The notes beneath the pieces are model-generated. The model saw only the letters and a list, made by a program, of their open reading frames with translations, did no database searches and was not told where the DNA came from. Positions 1 through 9,192 of a DNA stretch of 64,000 nt are shown here, piece by piece. The stretch is from CAYMAZ01 sp964388575. GTDB taxonomy: Bacteria; Bacteroidota; Bacteroidia; Bacteroidales; DTU049. The position numbers were made by a program, and so were the translations under genes. The stretch's first letter is position 1, and every line of letters begins with the position of its first letter. Location: NCBI GenBank assembly GCA_964388575.1, contig CAYMAZ010000001.1:78280-142279 (forward strand), read 5' to 3'.

Positions 1-1666
1 CTGAATTTAGCAGGTGTGAGGCTTTCTTAAGACGTTTTTTAGCAGTTTTGGTCGCTTGTTTGTATTTAAGTAATTTTTCATTACTGTGCAATTGGATGTG
101 TCTTCGGAGTATGATAATAAAAGTTATGAACAGTATCAACGGAAGGATGAATAAAACATAATGCCATAGGGTTCCAAAGAAAAAGGAATTCTTTGTACGG
201 AATTTTGAGTTTTTCAGATGTATAAAACGGATGTCTTGTTCAGTTTCATCGGAGCTAACAACCTGACTTCCCTGTCCAACAACCTGAATTTTATAATCTT
301 CGGTTGAAATCGTTTTATAGTCTCCTGTTGAAGGATCAAAAAATGTGAATTTCACGGATGGAATTGTGAAATTTCCTGGTTCACGTGGTACAATCAGATA
401 ATTAAATGTTTTACTGCCTGAAAGTCCTGAACTGCTGACTTTGGTGTTGTCTTCAGTTTGAGGATCAAACACATCAAAGCTTTTTGGAAATTGAACCTCT
501 GGTGCCTGAAGTAATGACATGTTACCGTTTCCAGAAATTTTAACATAAAGGTTGAGGGCATCGTCAATGAGGATACGGTCTTTGTCAATCCAAGATTCCA
601 TTGAAAATTTTCCCACTTGTCCTGTAAAGTCAGCAGTTCGGTTTTTACTTGGCAAATCTCTGATATTGAGTGTAATGGTATTCGATTTTACTGTTGTTTT
701 GATATCTTCAAACGCCGAACCAAATCCTGAAAAGGAGGAGAAGGGATCACTCCCAAACGGATTTGAAAAGAAATTGTTGAACATCTGATCCATCCAGTCT
801 CTTGTGTTTGGTTGTTGTCTTTGTCTAACAATTCGTGCAATAATTTCAGCTTCAAGTGGTTCAAGCGTGAGTTTTCCTGATCGCTGGGGATAGACGATAA
901 TTTTTCTGAGAAGCGCAGTTGTATAACGTTGCCCGTTGATTATTTCTTCACTTTGCTGGGGTTTTGTGTTTGGATCAATCAGATTTTCAGACCAAAATCC
1001 GTCAAATGCAGGTATTTTATTTATTGCATAGGAAGGAATGCTGACTTTTGTATGAATCCGGTAAGTTATTATGATCGGTTCTCCAACCCAGGCCGATGTT
1101 TTATCTGCATTTGCAGAAATCATGACATCATCTGATTTGAGGCCGTTTTGAGCTCCCTTTTCAGTTTGTTGTTGCTGACCCTGTTTGCTCCCTTGTTGTT
1201 GATGAGCTTGAGACTGGGTTTGGGACTGCATTGGTGTCGGGTTTTGAGGAGTGTTGACAACAGTCACTTTAAGAGGTTGTGATTCTATCCATGTTCCGTT
1301 CACTTTTACTTTTGCAGGTGAAATATCAAATGTTCCTGTGGTTGTTGGCATTAAGGTAAATGTCCAGCTTTGTTCACCTTCATTTCCGCTTATAAGTTGT
1401 CCGTTTACATACATTTGCATGCTGCCTCCGCCAGTAATGCTGCTTTGTCCAATCAATCTAAATCCAGCAAAAGGGGGCCTTTCAAAGGATTCGCTTCTCC
1501 CTCCGGTCAAACTGTAAGTAACAGTAAACTGCTGATTAACTCCAACTCTGGATGAACTCAGTTTTGCAGTGAAATTGATCTGTGAAAATAATGTCATACT
1601 GGCAAACAGCAGACATGTAGTAAGTATTATTTTATTTAAACCTTGAAATTGTTGTCGCAAAATCAT
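1..1666 (-). CDS. batD: BatD-like aerotolerance protein (3' end beyond window)
   Basis: The reading frame is open from an ATG at 1666 to the left edge, so at least 555 codons are present and the C-terminus is missing. The N-terminus is a signal peptide ending near LFSQ. It is followed by beta-rich extracytoplasmic domains (for example ITYRIHTKVSIPSYAI) and a Gln-rich linker, and a membrane helix sits near residues 497-518 (LWHYVLFILPLILFITFIII). The start lies one base after the batC stop, so the two are almost certainly co-translated. BatD proteins of the Bacteroides aerotolerance operon have this architecture: a large periplasmic part, one anchor and a short cytoplasmic tail. The role in stress or oxygen tolerance is known only genetically. 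I infer BatD identity from layout and operon position. Confidence 0.85.
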   Translation of the reverse strand, partial: MILRQQFQGLNKIILTTCLLFASMTLFSQINFTAKLSSSRVGVNQQFTVTYSLTGGRSESFERPPFAGFRLIGQSSITGGGSMQMYVNGQLISGNEGEQSWTFTLMPTTTGTFDISPAKVKVNGTWIESQPLKVTVVNTPQNPTPMQSQTQSQAHQQQGSKQGQQQQTEKGAQNGLKSDDVMISANADKTSAWVGEPIIITYRIHTKVSIPSYAINKIPAFDGFWSENLIDPNTKPQQSEEIINGQRYTTALLRKIIVYPQRSGKLTLEPLEAEIIARIVRQRQQPNTRDWMDQMFNNFFSNPFGSDPFSSFSGFGSAFEDIKTTVKSNTITLNIRDLPSKNRTADFTGQVGKFSMESWIDKDRILIDDALNLYVKISGNGNMSLLQAPEVQFPKSFDVFDPQTEDNTKVSSSGLSGSKTFNYLIVPREPGNFTIPSVKFTFFDPSTGDYKTISTEDYKIQVVGQGSQVVSSDETEQDIRFIHLKNSKFRTKNSFFFGTLWHYVLFILPLILFITFIIILRRHIQLHSNEKLLKYKQATKTAKKRLKKASHLLNS

Positions 1667-1667
1667 A

Positions 1668-2486
1668 TTACCAGTCTTTTTCAGGTTTATAATCTGCTTT
1701 CTGTAATTCCTTTTCTCTCAGCTCTTCAAGTGTTTTCCTGTCTTTTCCTGAAATGGCATTAAGCATTCGTTCCATATCCTGCCTTGACATTTGAGGCTGA
1801 GGTTTCTGTTGCTTTTCTTTATCTTTTGGATCCTGTTGCTTATCACTTTCATCCTGTTTGTCTTCCTGTTCTCTTTTATCTTGCTGATCCTGTTGGTTCT
1901 GTTGATCCTGCTGGTTCTGTTGATCCTGCTGATTCTGTTGATCCTGTTGGTTCTGTTGATCCTGTTGATCCTGTTGATCCTGTTGATCCTGTTGATCCTG
2001 TTGATCCTTCTGGTTCTGTTGATCTTGTTGATCCTGTTTTTGTTGCAAGTGAAGTTTTTTCATGGCATATGAAAGATTATATCGAGTGTCTTCATCATCA
2101 GGGTTGATTCTGAGAGCTTTTTTGTAAGAATCAATGCTTTCACGATATTTTTCCTGCATCAGAAAAGAGTTTCCGAGGTTATGATACACCTGTGCTCTTT
2201 CTTGATCTGAAAGTGTTTCATTTGCAGAGAGTTTGCCAAACAGATCTGCAGATTCTTCATATTTTTGTTGTTTGTACAAAGTATTACCAATATTAAATAA
2301 TGCTTGTTTTTCCCACCTGGTATCAGTTTCAAGAGCTCTTCTGTATAAAATTTCAGCATCTGAGAACTTTTCTTCTTTGAATGCATGATTTCCCTGTCTG
2401 ATTTGTTTGGCTGAACTTTGTCCCGATACAGCCATGGAAAACAGAATAAAAAGGGTCAAAAAAACAATTTTCTGAGGTGTCTTCAT
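1668..2486 (-). CDS. batC: TPR protein BatC-like with Gln/Asp-rich repeat
   Basis: This is a 272-residue protein starting at the ATG at 2486, where ATGA overlaps the batB stop. An in-frame ATG at 2543 exists but would run deep into batB and lacks the signal peptide position. The N-terminus (KIVFLTLFILFSMAVSG) is a signal peptide. Two or three TPR units follow (ALFNIGNTLYKQQKYEESAD, VYHNLGNSFLMQEKYRESID). Next comes a very long D/N-Q-Q tract encoded by 9-bp repeats (about 1850-2045), then a charged tail. BatC is the TPR member of the Bat complex, thought to scaffold the vWA proteins BatA and BatB in the periplasm. The low-complexity tract is probably a flexible linker and may vary in length between strains. 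Confidence 0.85.
   Translation of the reverse strand: MKTPQKIVFLTLFILFSMAVSGQSSAKQIRQGNHAFKEEKFSDAEILYRRALETDTRWEKQALFNIGNTLYKQQKYEESADLFGKLSANETLSDQERAQVYHNLGNSFLMQEKYRESIDSYKKALRINPDDEDTRYNLSYAMKKLHLQQKQDQQDQQNQKDQQDQQDQQDQQDQQDQQNQQDQQNQQDQQNQQDQQNQQDQQDKREQEDKQDESDKQQDPKDKEKQQKPQPQMSRQDMERMLNAISGKDRKTLEELREKELQKADYKPEKDW
1953..2006. repeat. Six perfect 9-bp tandem repeats inside batC
   Basis: The unit CTGTTGATC is repeated six times without mismatch, and imperfect copies extend the array to about 1850-2045. It encodes Asp-Gln-Gln on the minus strand and stays in frame with batC. Copy number can change without a frameshift. Confidence 0.9.
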
Positions 2487-3547
2487 TTTGTTTGTTTTTT
2501 TGTTAAACTCAACTGGAGCAGTGAATCTATGATTTCCTGCCATTTCATTTTGCGTTCGATAATCAAAAAGTCGATAATGAGTAATATGAGGGCAGAGATG
2601 GCGAAAAGATGAAACAGTGAATCCCAGTCAGCAAACTGTAATGCTTCTCCGTGCTCCTTTTCAAGTTTATCCAGTTCAATAGTCAAATCCCGAATTGCTA
2701 ATCCGGGTTGATTGCCGTCAACACTGATGCCGCCAGTTTGTTGAGCGATTGCAGACATCAACTCAAAGTCCGGTTTGGTAATCACAGTGTTGTTCTCTTT
2801 GTCCTTTCTGAATCCGATAGTTTTACCACTGTTGTCTTTCAGAGGAATTGGACTGCCTTCAGAAGTTCCCATTGAAATAGTGTGTATGACAATGTTCTCT
2901 TTTACTGCAATTTGCGCTGCCTGAATGGCGTCATCTTCGAAATTTTCACCATCACTGATGAGAATAACAGCTTTATTTCTTGCATCTGTCCTGTTAAAGG
3001 CTTCTGATGAAACAAGCAGAGCCTGCCCAATGGCTGTTCCCTGAACGGATATGAGATCAGCTGTAATGGAACTGATGAACATTCTCACAGCTCCGGGATC
3101 AGAAGTGATAGGCATGTGTATAAATGCATCGCCGGCAAAGAGAACAATTCCGGTTTTTGCATATTTAACTTCTTCTGCAATCTTCATACATAACATTTTT
3201 GCCCGTTCAAGCCTATTTGGCTTCATATCTTCAGCAAGCATTGAATAACTGATATCAATTGCAAGAATCATATCAATCGTTTCTGAACGTGCCTGTTTGT
3301 CAATTTTGCCTCCAACCTGAAGATTTGCCAAACTGAATGTAAGTAGTGAAAAAATGAATACTGCAAGAATAAACTTGATGACTGTTTTACTTTTACTAAT
3401 TCCTTTAACAATATGCTCCAGTAAATGAAGTTCAGCAAGAATTCTGAGTCTGGAAACTTTCCATCGGTTATAAAAATAAAACAGTAAGATCAGAATTAAA
3501 ATTCCTGACAAAAGGTATAAGGCATTGATATGTTCAAATCTGTACAT
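2483..3547 (-). CDS. batB: BatB-like von Willebrand A domain membrane protein
   Basis: This is a 354-residue protein with N-terminal membrane helices around residues 10-27 and 58-77 and a C-terminal helix around 318-336, enclosing a vWA domain. The metal-ion-dependent adhesion site is intact: DISYS at 98-102, with a downstream ISDGEN segment. It is a paralogue of batA, the next gene upstream, and shares the stretch MLAEDMKPNR with BatA's MLAEDLKPNR. The gene starts 12 bases after the batA stop and overlaps batC by four bases (ATGA). Bat proteins are thought to form a membrane complex whose activity is controlled by the MoxR ATPase. The exact substrate is unknown. Confidence 0.87.
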   Translation of the reverse strand: MYRFEHINALYLLSGILILILLFYFYNRWKVSRLRILAELHLLEHIVKGISKSKTVIKFILAVFIFSLLTFSLANLQVGGKIDKQARSETIDMILAIDISYSMLAEDMKPNRLERAKMLCMKIAEEVKYAKTGIVLFAGDAFIHMPITSDPGAVRMFISSITADLISVQGTAIGQALLVSSEAFNRTDARNKAVILISDGENFEDDAIQAAQIAVKENIVIHTISMGTSEGSPIPLKDNSGKTIGFRKDKENNTVITKPDFELMSAIAQQTGGISVDGNQPGLAIRDLTIELDKLEKEHGEALQFADWDSLFHLFAISALILLIIDFLIIERKMKWQEIIDSLLQLSLTKKQTK

Positions 3548-3559
3548 AATTATCTCAGT

Positions 3560-4558
3560 TTATGGCAACATCCTCACAACTCTGTATTTAAAAAATAACT
3601 CCAGGATGAAAAATCCCATTGCAAGAATTATAAACACATGGAATTTTTCAGTATGACGCGTGAAATATGCAACCTCGATTTTGGTCCTTTCAAGTGCGTC
3701 AATTTCGTTATAAATTTCTTGTAGAGATCTGTTATCAACAGCTCTGAAATATTTCCCCCCACTCATTTCTGCAATATTCTGCAGAAGAACTTCGTCAATC
3801 TCAACATCTACATAATCGTATTGAATTCCAAAAGGGGTTCTGAAAGGGTAGGGGGCTTTCCCTTTTTTCCCAACCCCAATGGTATAAATTCTTATCCCGA
3901 ATTCACTGGCAATCTGAGCAGCCATCGCTGGATCAATGAATCCCATGTTGTTAATCCCGTCTGTTAACAAAATGACAACTTTACTGATTGCCTCGCTGTG
4001 ACGGAGACGTTCCACTGCTAGTCCAAGTCCATCGCCAATTGCTGTACCGTCAGCAATCATATTGTTTCTGAGTTTTGATAACAGCGACTGCAAAACCGTG
4101 TGATCGACTGTGAGGGGACATTGAGTAAAAGCAACCCCACTGTACCCTATAAGCCCGATTCTGTCATTTGGTCTTTTGGAAATAAAATCCGAAGCAACAT
4201 TTTTTGCAGATTCAATTCTGTTTGGTTTAAGATCTTCTGCAAGCATGCTTCCGGATATGTCTATAGCAAGCATGATGTCAATTCCTTCAACATTGATTTG
4301 TTTGTTTGAAATTGAAGACTGCGGTCTTGCAAGTGCAATAACAACAGTAATAATGGCAAGTAACCTTAATATGTGCTGAAAATGACGAAGAATTGTCTTA
4401 TAGGATCGGTCAGTACCGGCAATTCCGGGAAATCCCGAATACAAGATTTCTCCCCTGAAAATTCTGTATTTCCAAATATACCACACCAGCAATAGTGGAA
4501 CAATCAGAAGAAGCCACAAAAATCCGGGACGTGCAAAAGTTTCGGTTATCCAGGTCAT
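3560..4558 (-). CDS. batA: BatA-like von Willebrand A domain membrane protein
   Basis: This 332-residue protein has membrane helices near residues 12-30 and 60-78, a vWA domain with an intact MIDAS (DISGS at 100-104, LTDGINN later) and a C-terminal helix (FHVFIILAMGFFILELFF). The start ATG at 4558 overlaps the stop of the preceding gene by four bases, showing translational coupling. Together with batB it forms the vWA pair of the aerotolerance operon. The segment APYPFRTPFGIQYDYVDVEI is the usual BatA extension of the vWA fold. Assignment is by motif and gene order. Confidence 0.88.
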   Translation of the reverse strand: MTWITETFARPGFLWLLLIVPLLLVWYIWKYRIFRGEILYSGFPGIAGTDRSYKTILRHFQHILRLLAIITVVIALARPQSSISNKQINVEGIDIMLAIDISGSMLAEDLKPNRIESAKNVASDFISKRPNDRIGLIGYSGVAFTQCPLTVDHTVLQSLLSKLRNNMIADGTAIGDGLGLAVERLRHSEAISKVVILLTDGINNMGFIDPAMAAQIASEFGIRIYTIGVGKKGKAPYPFRTPFGIQYDYVDVEIDEVLLQNIAEMSGGKYFRAVDNRSLQEIYNEIDALERTKIEVAYFTRHTEKFHVFIILAMGFFILELFFKYRVVRMLP

Positions 4559-5562
4559 GTTTGTGAATGTGTTTCAGTTTGACTTGTGTTTGTTGTGATG
4601 TTATAATCTTCGATTGTTTCGGCAGGCCTTGTTTTGAGAACAAAATCATAAGCCAGGTCAAGACAATGTTCATTTTCGGTGGAAACAGGGTTCCCTTTGG
4701 CAAATTTTACTTTATCGGCTACAACAAAAATGTGCTCAAGCTTTTTAGCCGTTTCATCATTTAATTCTTTGTTACGCAATGCAAGAATTGTTTCAGCAGA
4801 TGTAAACTCAGGAGCAGGAATGCCAAACCTTCGTTCAATATAGTGTCTGAGTGTGTCGGTCAAAGATGTGTAATAATCTTTTATCAGACCGTTACGCCAG
4901 ATTTTTTCTTTTTTAATTTTATTTAAAGCTTCCAATGCCTCTTCATCAGGAGGAAGTGCAGGAATGATCCGTTCAGGGAAAAATGGAAGCCCCCTCTTTC
5001 TGCGCATGAAATAATAAAGTACTGCCACAATAACAGCTACAATTAAAAGTCCTGCAATAAAATGTGGAATGTAATCTCTCCACTGAAAAGGGATCTCCCA
5101 TGGACTTTTAATATCCATAATGGACTGTGTCGTATCAACATCAACAAGATTTACTTTTAGAAAAAGACTGTCACTGAAAATTGTATCAGGCCGTTTTTCG
5201 TTTTCTGAAGTAAATGAAAATGGAAACGGAGGGATTACATGGATTCCTGTGTCAAAAGAAGTGATAATATATGTTCTTTCAAGTTGAATTAAATCAGAAG
5301 TTAAAGAAAGCGTATCCGTTTTCGGGGTAGAAGAAATTATTTCAATTTGCCTGGTTATGGTGTCGTTCAAAAATTCAGGGAATGAATATGAATCAGAATT
5401 GGCTGGGTATTCAAACTTCAGCTTTAGTTTGATGTGTTCCCCTATGAAAAGTTCAGTGCGATCAGCCGAAATGTCAGCCCTTTGAGCTTGAAGCATTTGA
5501 GAGACAACCACAAAAACGGTTGAAAAGAATAGAACCAAAAATCTGCTGTTTCTGTTTTTCAT
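4555..5562 (-). CDS. Bat-operon membrane protein of unknown function
   Basis: The start at 5562 is preferred because it follows the DUF58 stop by four bases and gives a signal peptide (SRFLVLFFSTVFVVVSQ). A frame-open ATG further upstream at 5616 would overlap the DUF58 gene. The protein is 335 residues. It has an extracytoplasmic beta-rich half that resembles the BatD repeats (ADISADRTELFIGEHIKLKL), a membrane helix (HFIAGLLIVAVIVAVLYYFM) and a cytoplasmic helical tail. It sits between the DUF58 gene and batA, the usual place for the unnamed member of Bacteroidetes bat operons. I cannot assign a biochemical role. Confidence 0.75.
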   Translation of the reverse strand: MKNRNSRFLVLFFSTVFVVVSQMLQAQRADISADRTELFIGEHIKLKLKFEYPANSDSYSFPEFLNDTITRQIEIISSTPKTDTLSLTSDLIQLERTYIITSFDTGIHVIPPFPFSFTSENEKRPDTIFSDSLFLKVNLVDVDTTQSIMDIKSPWEIPFQWRDYIPHFIAGLLIVAVIVAVLYYFMRRKRGLPFFPERIIPALPPDEEALEALNKIKKEKIWRNGLIKDYYTSLTDTLRHYIERRFGIPAPEFTSAETILALRNKELNDETAKKLEHIFVVADKVKFAKGNPVSTENEHCLDLAYDFVLKTRPAETIEDYNITTNTSQTETHSQT

Positions 5563-5566
5563 CTGA

Positions 5567-6442
5567 CTACATTCTTTTTTCTCTTTGTTTAAATAATTGA
5601 AGAAGTGGCCTGACATAATCCTGTCCGGTCTGAATCACAGCCATGTCAGTTCCGGTTTTTATGCATGTGTTCTTAATACGCTCAATGTTTTCCAGCCACC
5701 ATTTTTTGTAGTGCAACCGTGTGCCAAAACTTTCTGTGTCAATGTATTTCTTTGTCCCGGTTTCAGGATCAGCAAATTGTACAAATCCAACTGGTGGCAA
5801 CTCCTGCTCCTTGATATCCTCAATTCTGATTGCAACAAGATCGTGCTTCCTTTTGGTGATTGCAAAAACATCCTCGTAGCCGGCATCAAAAAAGTCACTG
5901 ATAAGAAATACAACACTTCTTTTTTTGATCGTGTTATTTAGAAATTCCAGAGCTGATGAAATCCGGGTTTCGTGATGTTCTGACTTGAAATCAAGCATCT
6001 CGCGTATGATTCTAAGAATGTGAGTTGTGCCTTTTTTTGGGGGGATAAATTTCTCAACTTTTGAGCTGAAAAAAATAACCCCGACTTTATCATTGTTTTG
6101 AATTGCTGAAAATGCTAGAACTGATGCAAGCTCAGCGATCAATTCAGATTTTAACTGTGATTTGCTCCCAAAGCTGTTGGACGCACTGACATCAATAAGC
6201 AGTAAAACAGTTAGTTCACGTTCTTCTTCAAAGATTTTGATGTAAGGATGATTATATCTGGCCGTGACTTTCCAGTCAATGGATCTGATGTCATCTCCGA
6301 ATGTATATTCTCTTACTTCACTGAAAGCCATCCCTGTTCCTTTAAAGGCACTATGGTATTTTCCGGAGAATATTTGTTTGGTTAATCCTCTGGTTTTAAT
6401 TTCGATGTACCTGACTTTTTTTAATATTTCACTTGTTTCCAT
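5567..6442 (-). CDS. DUF58 family protein
   Basis: This 291-residue soluble protein starts at the ATG at 6442 (METSEILKK). An upstream in-frame TTG at 6457 is possible but less likely. It shows the DUF58 signature region REYTFGDDIRSIDWKVTARY and then a vWA-like fold with LLIDVSAS. DUF58 proteins nearly always accompany MoxR ATPases and BatA/B. They are thought to be the cytoplasmic partner of the vWA proteins, although no reaction is established. The moxR stop lies 60 bases upstream and the next gene starts four bases after this stop, so it belongs to the same transcription unit. Confidence 0.88.
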   Translation of the reverse strand: METSEILKKVRYIEIKTRGLTKQIFSGKYHSAFKGTGMAFSEVREYTFGDDIRSIDWKVTARYNHPYIKIFEEERELTVLLLIDVSASNSFGSKSQLKSELIAELASVLAFSAIQNNDKVGVIFFSSKVEKFIPPKKGTTHILRIIREMLDFKSEHHETRISSALEFLNNTIKKRSVVFLISDFFDAGYEDVFAITKRKHDLVAIRIEDIKEQELPPVGFVQFADPETGTKKYIDTESFGTRLHYKKWWLENIERIKNTCIKTGTDMAVIQTGQDYVRPLLQLFKQREKRM

Positions 6443-6502
6443 ATTTTCAATGATCAATCAGCGTTCTAATTCGGGTAACGATGTGTCTGAAACTAAAATT
6501 CT

Positions 6503-7498
6503 TTATGGAACTTCAACAGTATTCAGAATTTCGTTGATCATCTGTTCAGGTGTAATGTTTTGTGCTTCAGCTTCATAGGTGAGTCCAATTCTGTGTCTCA
6601 GTACGTCGGGAGCAAGTGCCCGCACATCTTCCGGAATAACATATCCGCGTCTTTTGATGAAAGCGTATGCTTTTGCAGCCAAAGCAAGATTAATGCTCGC
6701 CCTTGGAGATGCTCCAAAACGAATCATATCTGTCATTGCATTCATGCGGAACTGTCCTGGAAATCTTGTTGCAAAAACAATATCTGTGATATAGTTCTCG
6801 ATCTTTTCATCTATGTATATTTTTCTGACGAGTTCGCGGGCTTTAATGATGCTTTCGGTTTTAATGACAGGCTTAATAGAGGGTGTTCCTGAAGTTGACT
6901 GTTGTCGTAAAATTGTTTTTTCTTCTTCTTTAGTCGGATAATGAACAATTACTTTCAGAAGAAACCGGTCAACCTGTGCTTCCGGGAGCGGATATGTCCC
7001 TTCCTGCTCAATGGGGTTTTGAGTTGCAAGCACAAGAAATGGTTCAGGTAATTTGAAAGTTTCGTTACCAATTGTTACCTGACGTTCCTGCATAGCTTCA
7101 AGCAGAGCACTCTGGACTTTTGCAGGGGCACGGTTAATTTCATCTGCCAGAACAAAATTCGCAAAAACAGGACCCTTTCGCACACTGAATTCTTCTGCTT
7201 TCTGACTGTAAATCATTGTTCCGATCAAGTCGGCGGGAAGAAGGTCAGGAGTGAACTGAATTCGGTTGAAAGTTGCTTCTGTTGTCTGTGCAAGTGACTT
7301 GATTGCAAGTGTTTTTGCTAATCCGGGGACACCTTCCAGAAGCAAATGCCCATTTGCAAGGAGTCCGATGACCAGACGTTCAACCATTTGCTTTTGCCCG
7401 ATAATGGCATTCCCCATTTCAAGATTGATCAAATCAATAAATTCACTTTCTTTTCTGATCAGATCATTTAATTCCTGTATATCAAAGTTTTCGTTCAT
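6503..7498 (-). CDS. moxR: MoxR-type AAA+ ATPase
   Basis: The 331-residue protein has a Walker A motif GVPGLAKT (56-63), a Walker B segment VLADEINRAP, a sensor 1 region (FLVLATQNPIEQEGTYPLPE) and the C-terminal helical lid of AAA_3/AAA_lid_2 proteins. MoxR ATPases act as chaperones that activate vWA-containing partners, here BatA and BatB. It is the first gene of the leftward operon moxR-DUF58-hypothetical-batA-batB-batC-batD, so the operon promoter should lie in 7499-7690. That stretch is AT-rich, but I see no clean promoter box in it. Confidence 0.93.
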   Translation of the reverse strand: MNENFDIQELNDLIRKESEFIDLINLEMGNAIIGQKQMVERLVIGLLANGHLLLEGVPGLAKTLAIKSLAQTTEATFNRIQFTPDLLPADLIGTMIYSQKAEEFSVRKGPVFANFVLADEINRAPAKVQSALLEAMQERQVTIGNETFKLPEPFLVLATQNPIEQEGTYPLPEAQVDRFLLKVIVHYPTKEEEKTILRQQSTSGTPSIKPVIKTESIIKARELVRKIYIDEKIENYITDIVFATRFPGQFRMNAMTDMIRFGASPRASINLALAAKAYAFIKRRGYVIPEDVRALAPDVLRHRIGLTYEAEAQNITPEQMINEILNTVEVP

Positions 7499-7690
7499 AA
7501 TAAGTTGAATTTTTTATGACAGTTGCGGTTTTAACAAAAATTATACCTTTTGCATAATCACTGTCAAAACGACAAGGTTTGGTTTTTATTATGAAAAAAT
7601 TTCAGAAAATGTTTTTGTTTTTGTGTGATTTTTTTCCTGAAATTGTTTTCTGAACCACTACCCAGAATTTCTGAATGTGTAGTTGTGTAA

Positions 7691-8794
7691 TCAGAAACCA
7701 ACAAAAAAACCAATTCCGGCAATGACAAATGCGATAAGGATTTTGATGCCTTTCACAATCAGAAAGCTTCGTTTAGATTCAGCAATCAGAGGTAACCCGG
7801 CATGCCCTTCATGAACAATCGCATTTACCAGCAATATGCTCAGAGGAATGATCCCCTGACTGAAAAGTGATATAAATATAATGTGTGGCCCAGATTGGGG
7901 TATGATGCCTATAGCTATGGCCATCAGTGCAAATGCCCAAAAAAACATATGTTCATTCAATATGTGATCAATATGTACAACATAAAGCAGTCCCTGAATT
8001 GCTGCAATAGAGACCAGTATCCAGATAAAAATTCGTAAAAAATGTTTTTTTATGATGTGATTCCACAAGTGTTCATTCAGAAAGTGTTCAGGTACTTTGA
8101 GGATAATATAAAGGCTTATTGCAGCCAATACAATAAAACTGTATTGCATCCACTCTTCAATAATAAAAAACTGAAAGTGACCATGGTCTCCTTCACAAGC
8201 TTCACCTACAACATGTTCATGTACATGTTCATGACCATGTCCAATAAGTCCTGTAAACATAAATACGATAAACAGAAACAGTCCGAAGATCAGCAGCCCA
8301 CGTTGAAAGGATGGATTTTTTAGGTTTTTGAGAATGCTTGATTTTTCTGTTGTTTCCTTAGCACAATGATCATGTTCGTGAATTTCAAAATGACCCACAT
8401 TTATTGTTGTTTTCAGAGGGAAGAAACGGTCTGTAAAAATACCAACGAGCACTCCCCCTGCAAACAATCCCGCCATAATATAAACAGCTGTCAGTGGCAT
8501 CACAGAAAGCATAATAAATGTTTCATCTCCGATTGTTGCAATAAAGGCAGCGAGAAGACTCCCGAACCCAACAACATGGTGAGTGTATAGTGAAACCACA
8601 GCATATCCACCCAAACAGCCCGGCAAGAGACCGAGTGTTGCACCAAGAAGTACCTGACGTGTTTTTGAGGTCTTTAAACTTTTAAACCATGACCCCCTGG
8701 TTTTAATGTTGAAATATTCGATCAGCAGCATCATAATGATGACAAAGCTGGTGATGGTCAGTGATTCTGTGAGGATGTCAAAAAATACTTGCAT
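7691..8794 (-). CDS. Putative 10-TM heavy-metal (manganese) exporter
   Basis: This 367-residue polytopic membrane protein has about ten predicted helices and two histidine-rich loops: HFEIHEHDHC, and a denser one with GHGHEHVHEH followed by EGDHGH. Both fit metal binding. Helix sequences such as LLGATLGLLPGCLGGYAVVS and GIIPQSGPHIIFISLF match my recollection of the putative manganese transporter / ArsP_2 10TM exporter family. It is monocistronic or loosely linked to the cupin gene downstream on the same strand. The substrate is inferred from family and histidine content only. Confidence 0.75.
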   Translation of the reverse strand: MQVFFDILTESLTITSFVIIMMLLIEYFNIKTRGSWFKSLKTSKTRQVLLGATLGLLPGCLGGYAVVSLYTHHVVGFGSLLAAFIATIGDETFIMLSVMPLTAVYIMAGLFAGGVLVGIFTDRFFPLKTTINVGHFEIHEHDHCAKETTEKSSILKNLKNPSFQRGLLIFGLFLFIVFMFTGLIGHGHEHVHEHVVGEACEGDHGHFQFFIIEEWMQYSFIVLAAISLYIILKVPEHFLNEHLWNHIIKKHFLRIFIWILVSIAAIQGLLYVVHIDHILNEHMFFWAFALMAIAIGIIPQSGPHIIFISLFSQGIIPLSILLVNAIVHEGHAGLPLIAESKRSFLIVKGIKILIAFVIAGIGFFVGF

Positions 8795-8834
8795 GCTGAT
8801 GTTTGGTTGGAAATGATTTTGTGATTATATCAAT

Positions 8835-9149
8835 TTATTTTTTTTGATGAACTGCCAGCCAGACACAAACTGGATTTGATGATGTGTATACAACTTTATG
8901 TCTTATGTTGGCAGGAATTAGAATCGAGTTGCCGGTATGAAGTTCTGTTTTTCCGGTTTCAGTTTCAATGATTGCAACACCCTGCATCACCAAAACCCAT
9001 TCATCATGATCCTGCTCATACCACCCTTCAGCTGGGGAAACTGCATTGTTTGATACAATCCGTTCAATCAGAAATGAACTGGTGTCAGCAAAAATTTCAA
9101 AAACTTCCTCACCGTTTTCAGTCTTCGGCAAATTATAAAAAAAATTCAT
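8835..9149 (-). CDS. Small cupin-domain protein
   Basis: The protein has 104 residues forming a single cupin barrel. The first cupin motif is visible as WYEQDHDEWVLVMQGVAIIE and the second as TGNSILIPANIRHKVVYT. Such stand-alone cupins bind a metal or small ligand. No substrate can be named from sequence. It lies upstream of the metal exporter on the same strand and about 40 bases downstream of the YrdC/YciO gene. Confidence 0.8.
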   Translation of the reverse strand: MNFFYNLPKTENGEEVFEIFADTSSFLIERIVSNNAVSPAEGWYEQDHDEWVLVMQGVAIIETETGKTELHTGNSILIPANIRHKVVYTSSNPVCVWLAVHQKK

Positions 9150-9192
9150 TTAAAATAAAGTTGTCTTGAGTTTTGTTCTTACGCACAATGGA

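Noticed and set aside
1791..2072. Leucine/isoleucine-rich ORF on the plus strand
   Set aside because: It is the antisense reading of the DQQ repeat of batC; the hydrophobic look comes from the repeat unit only.
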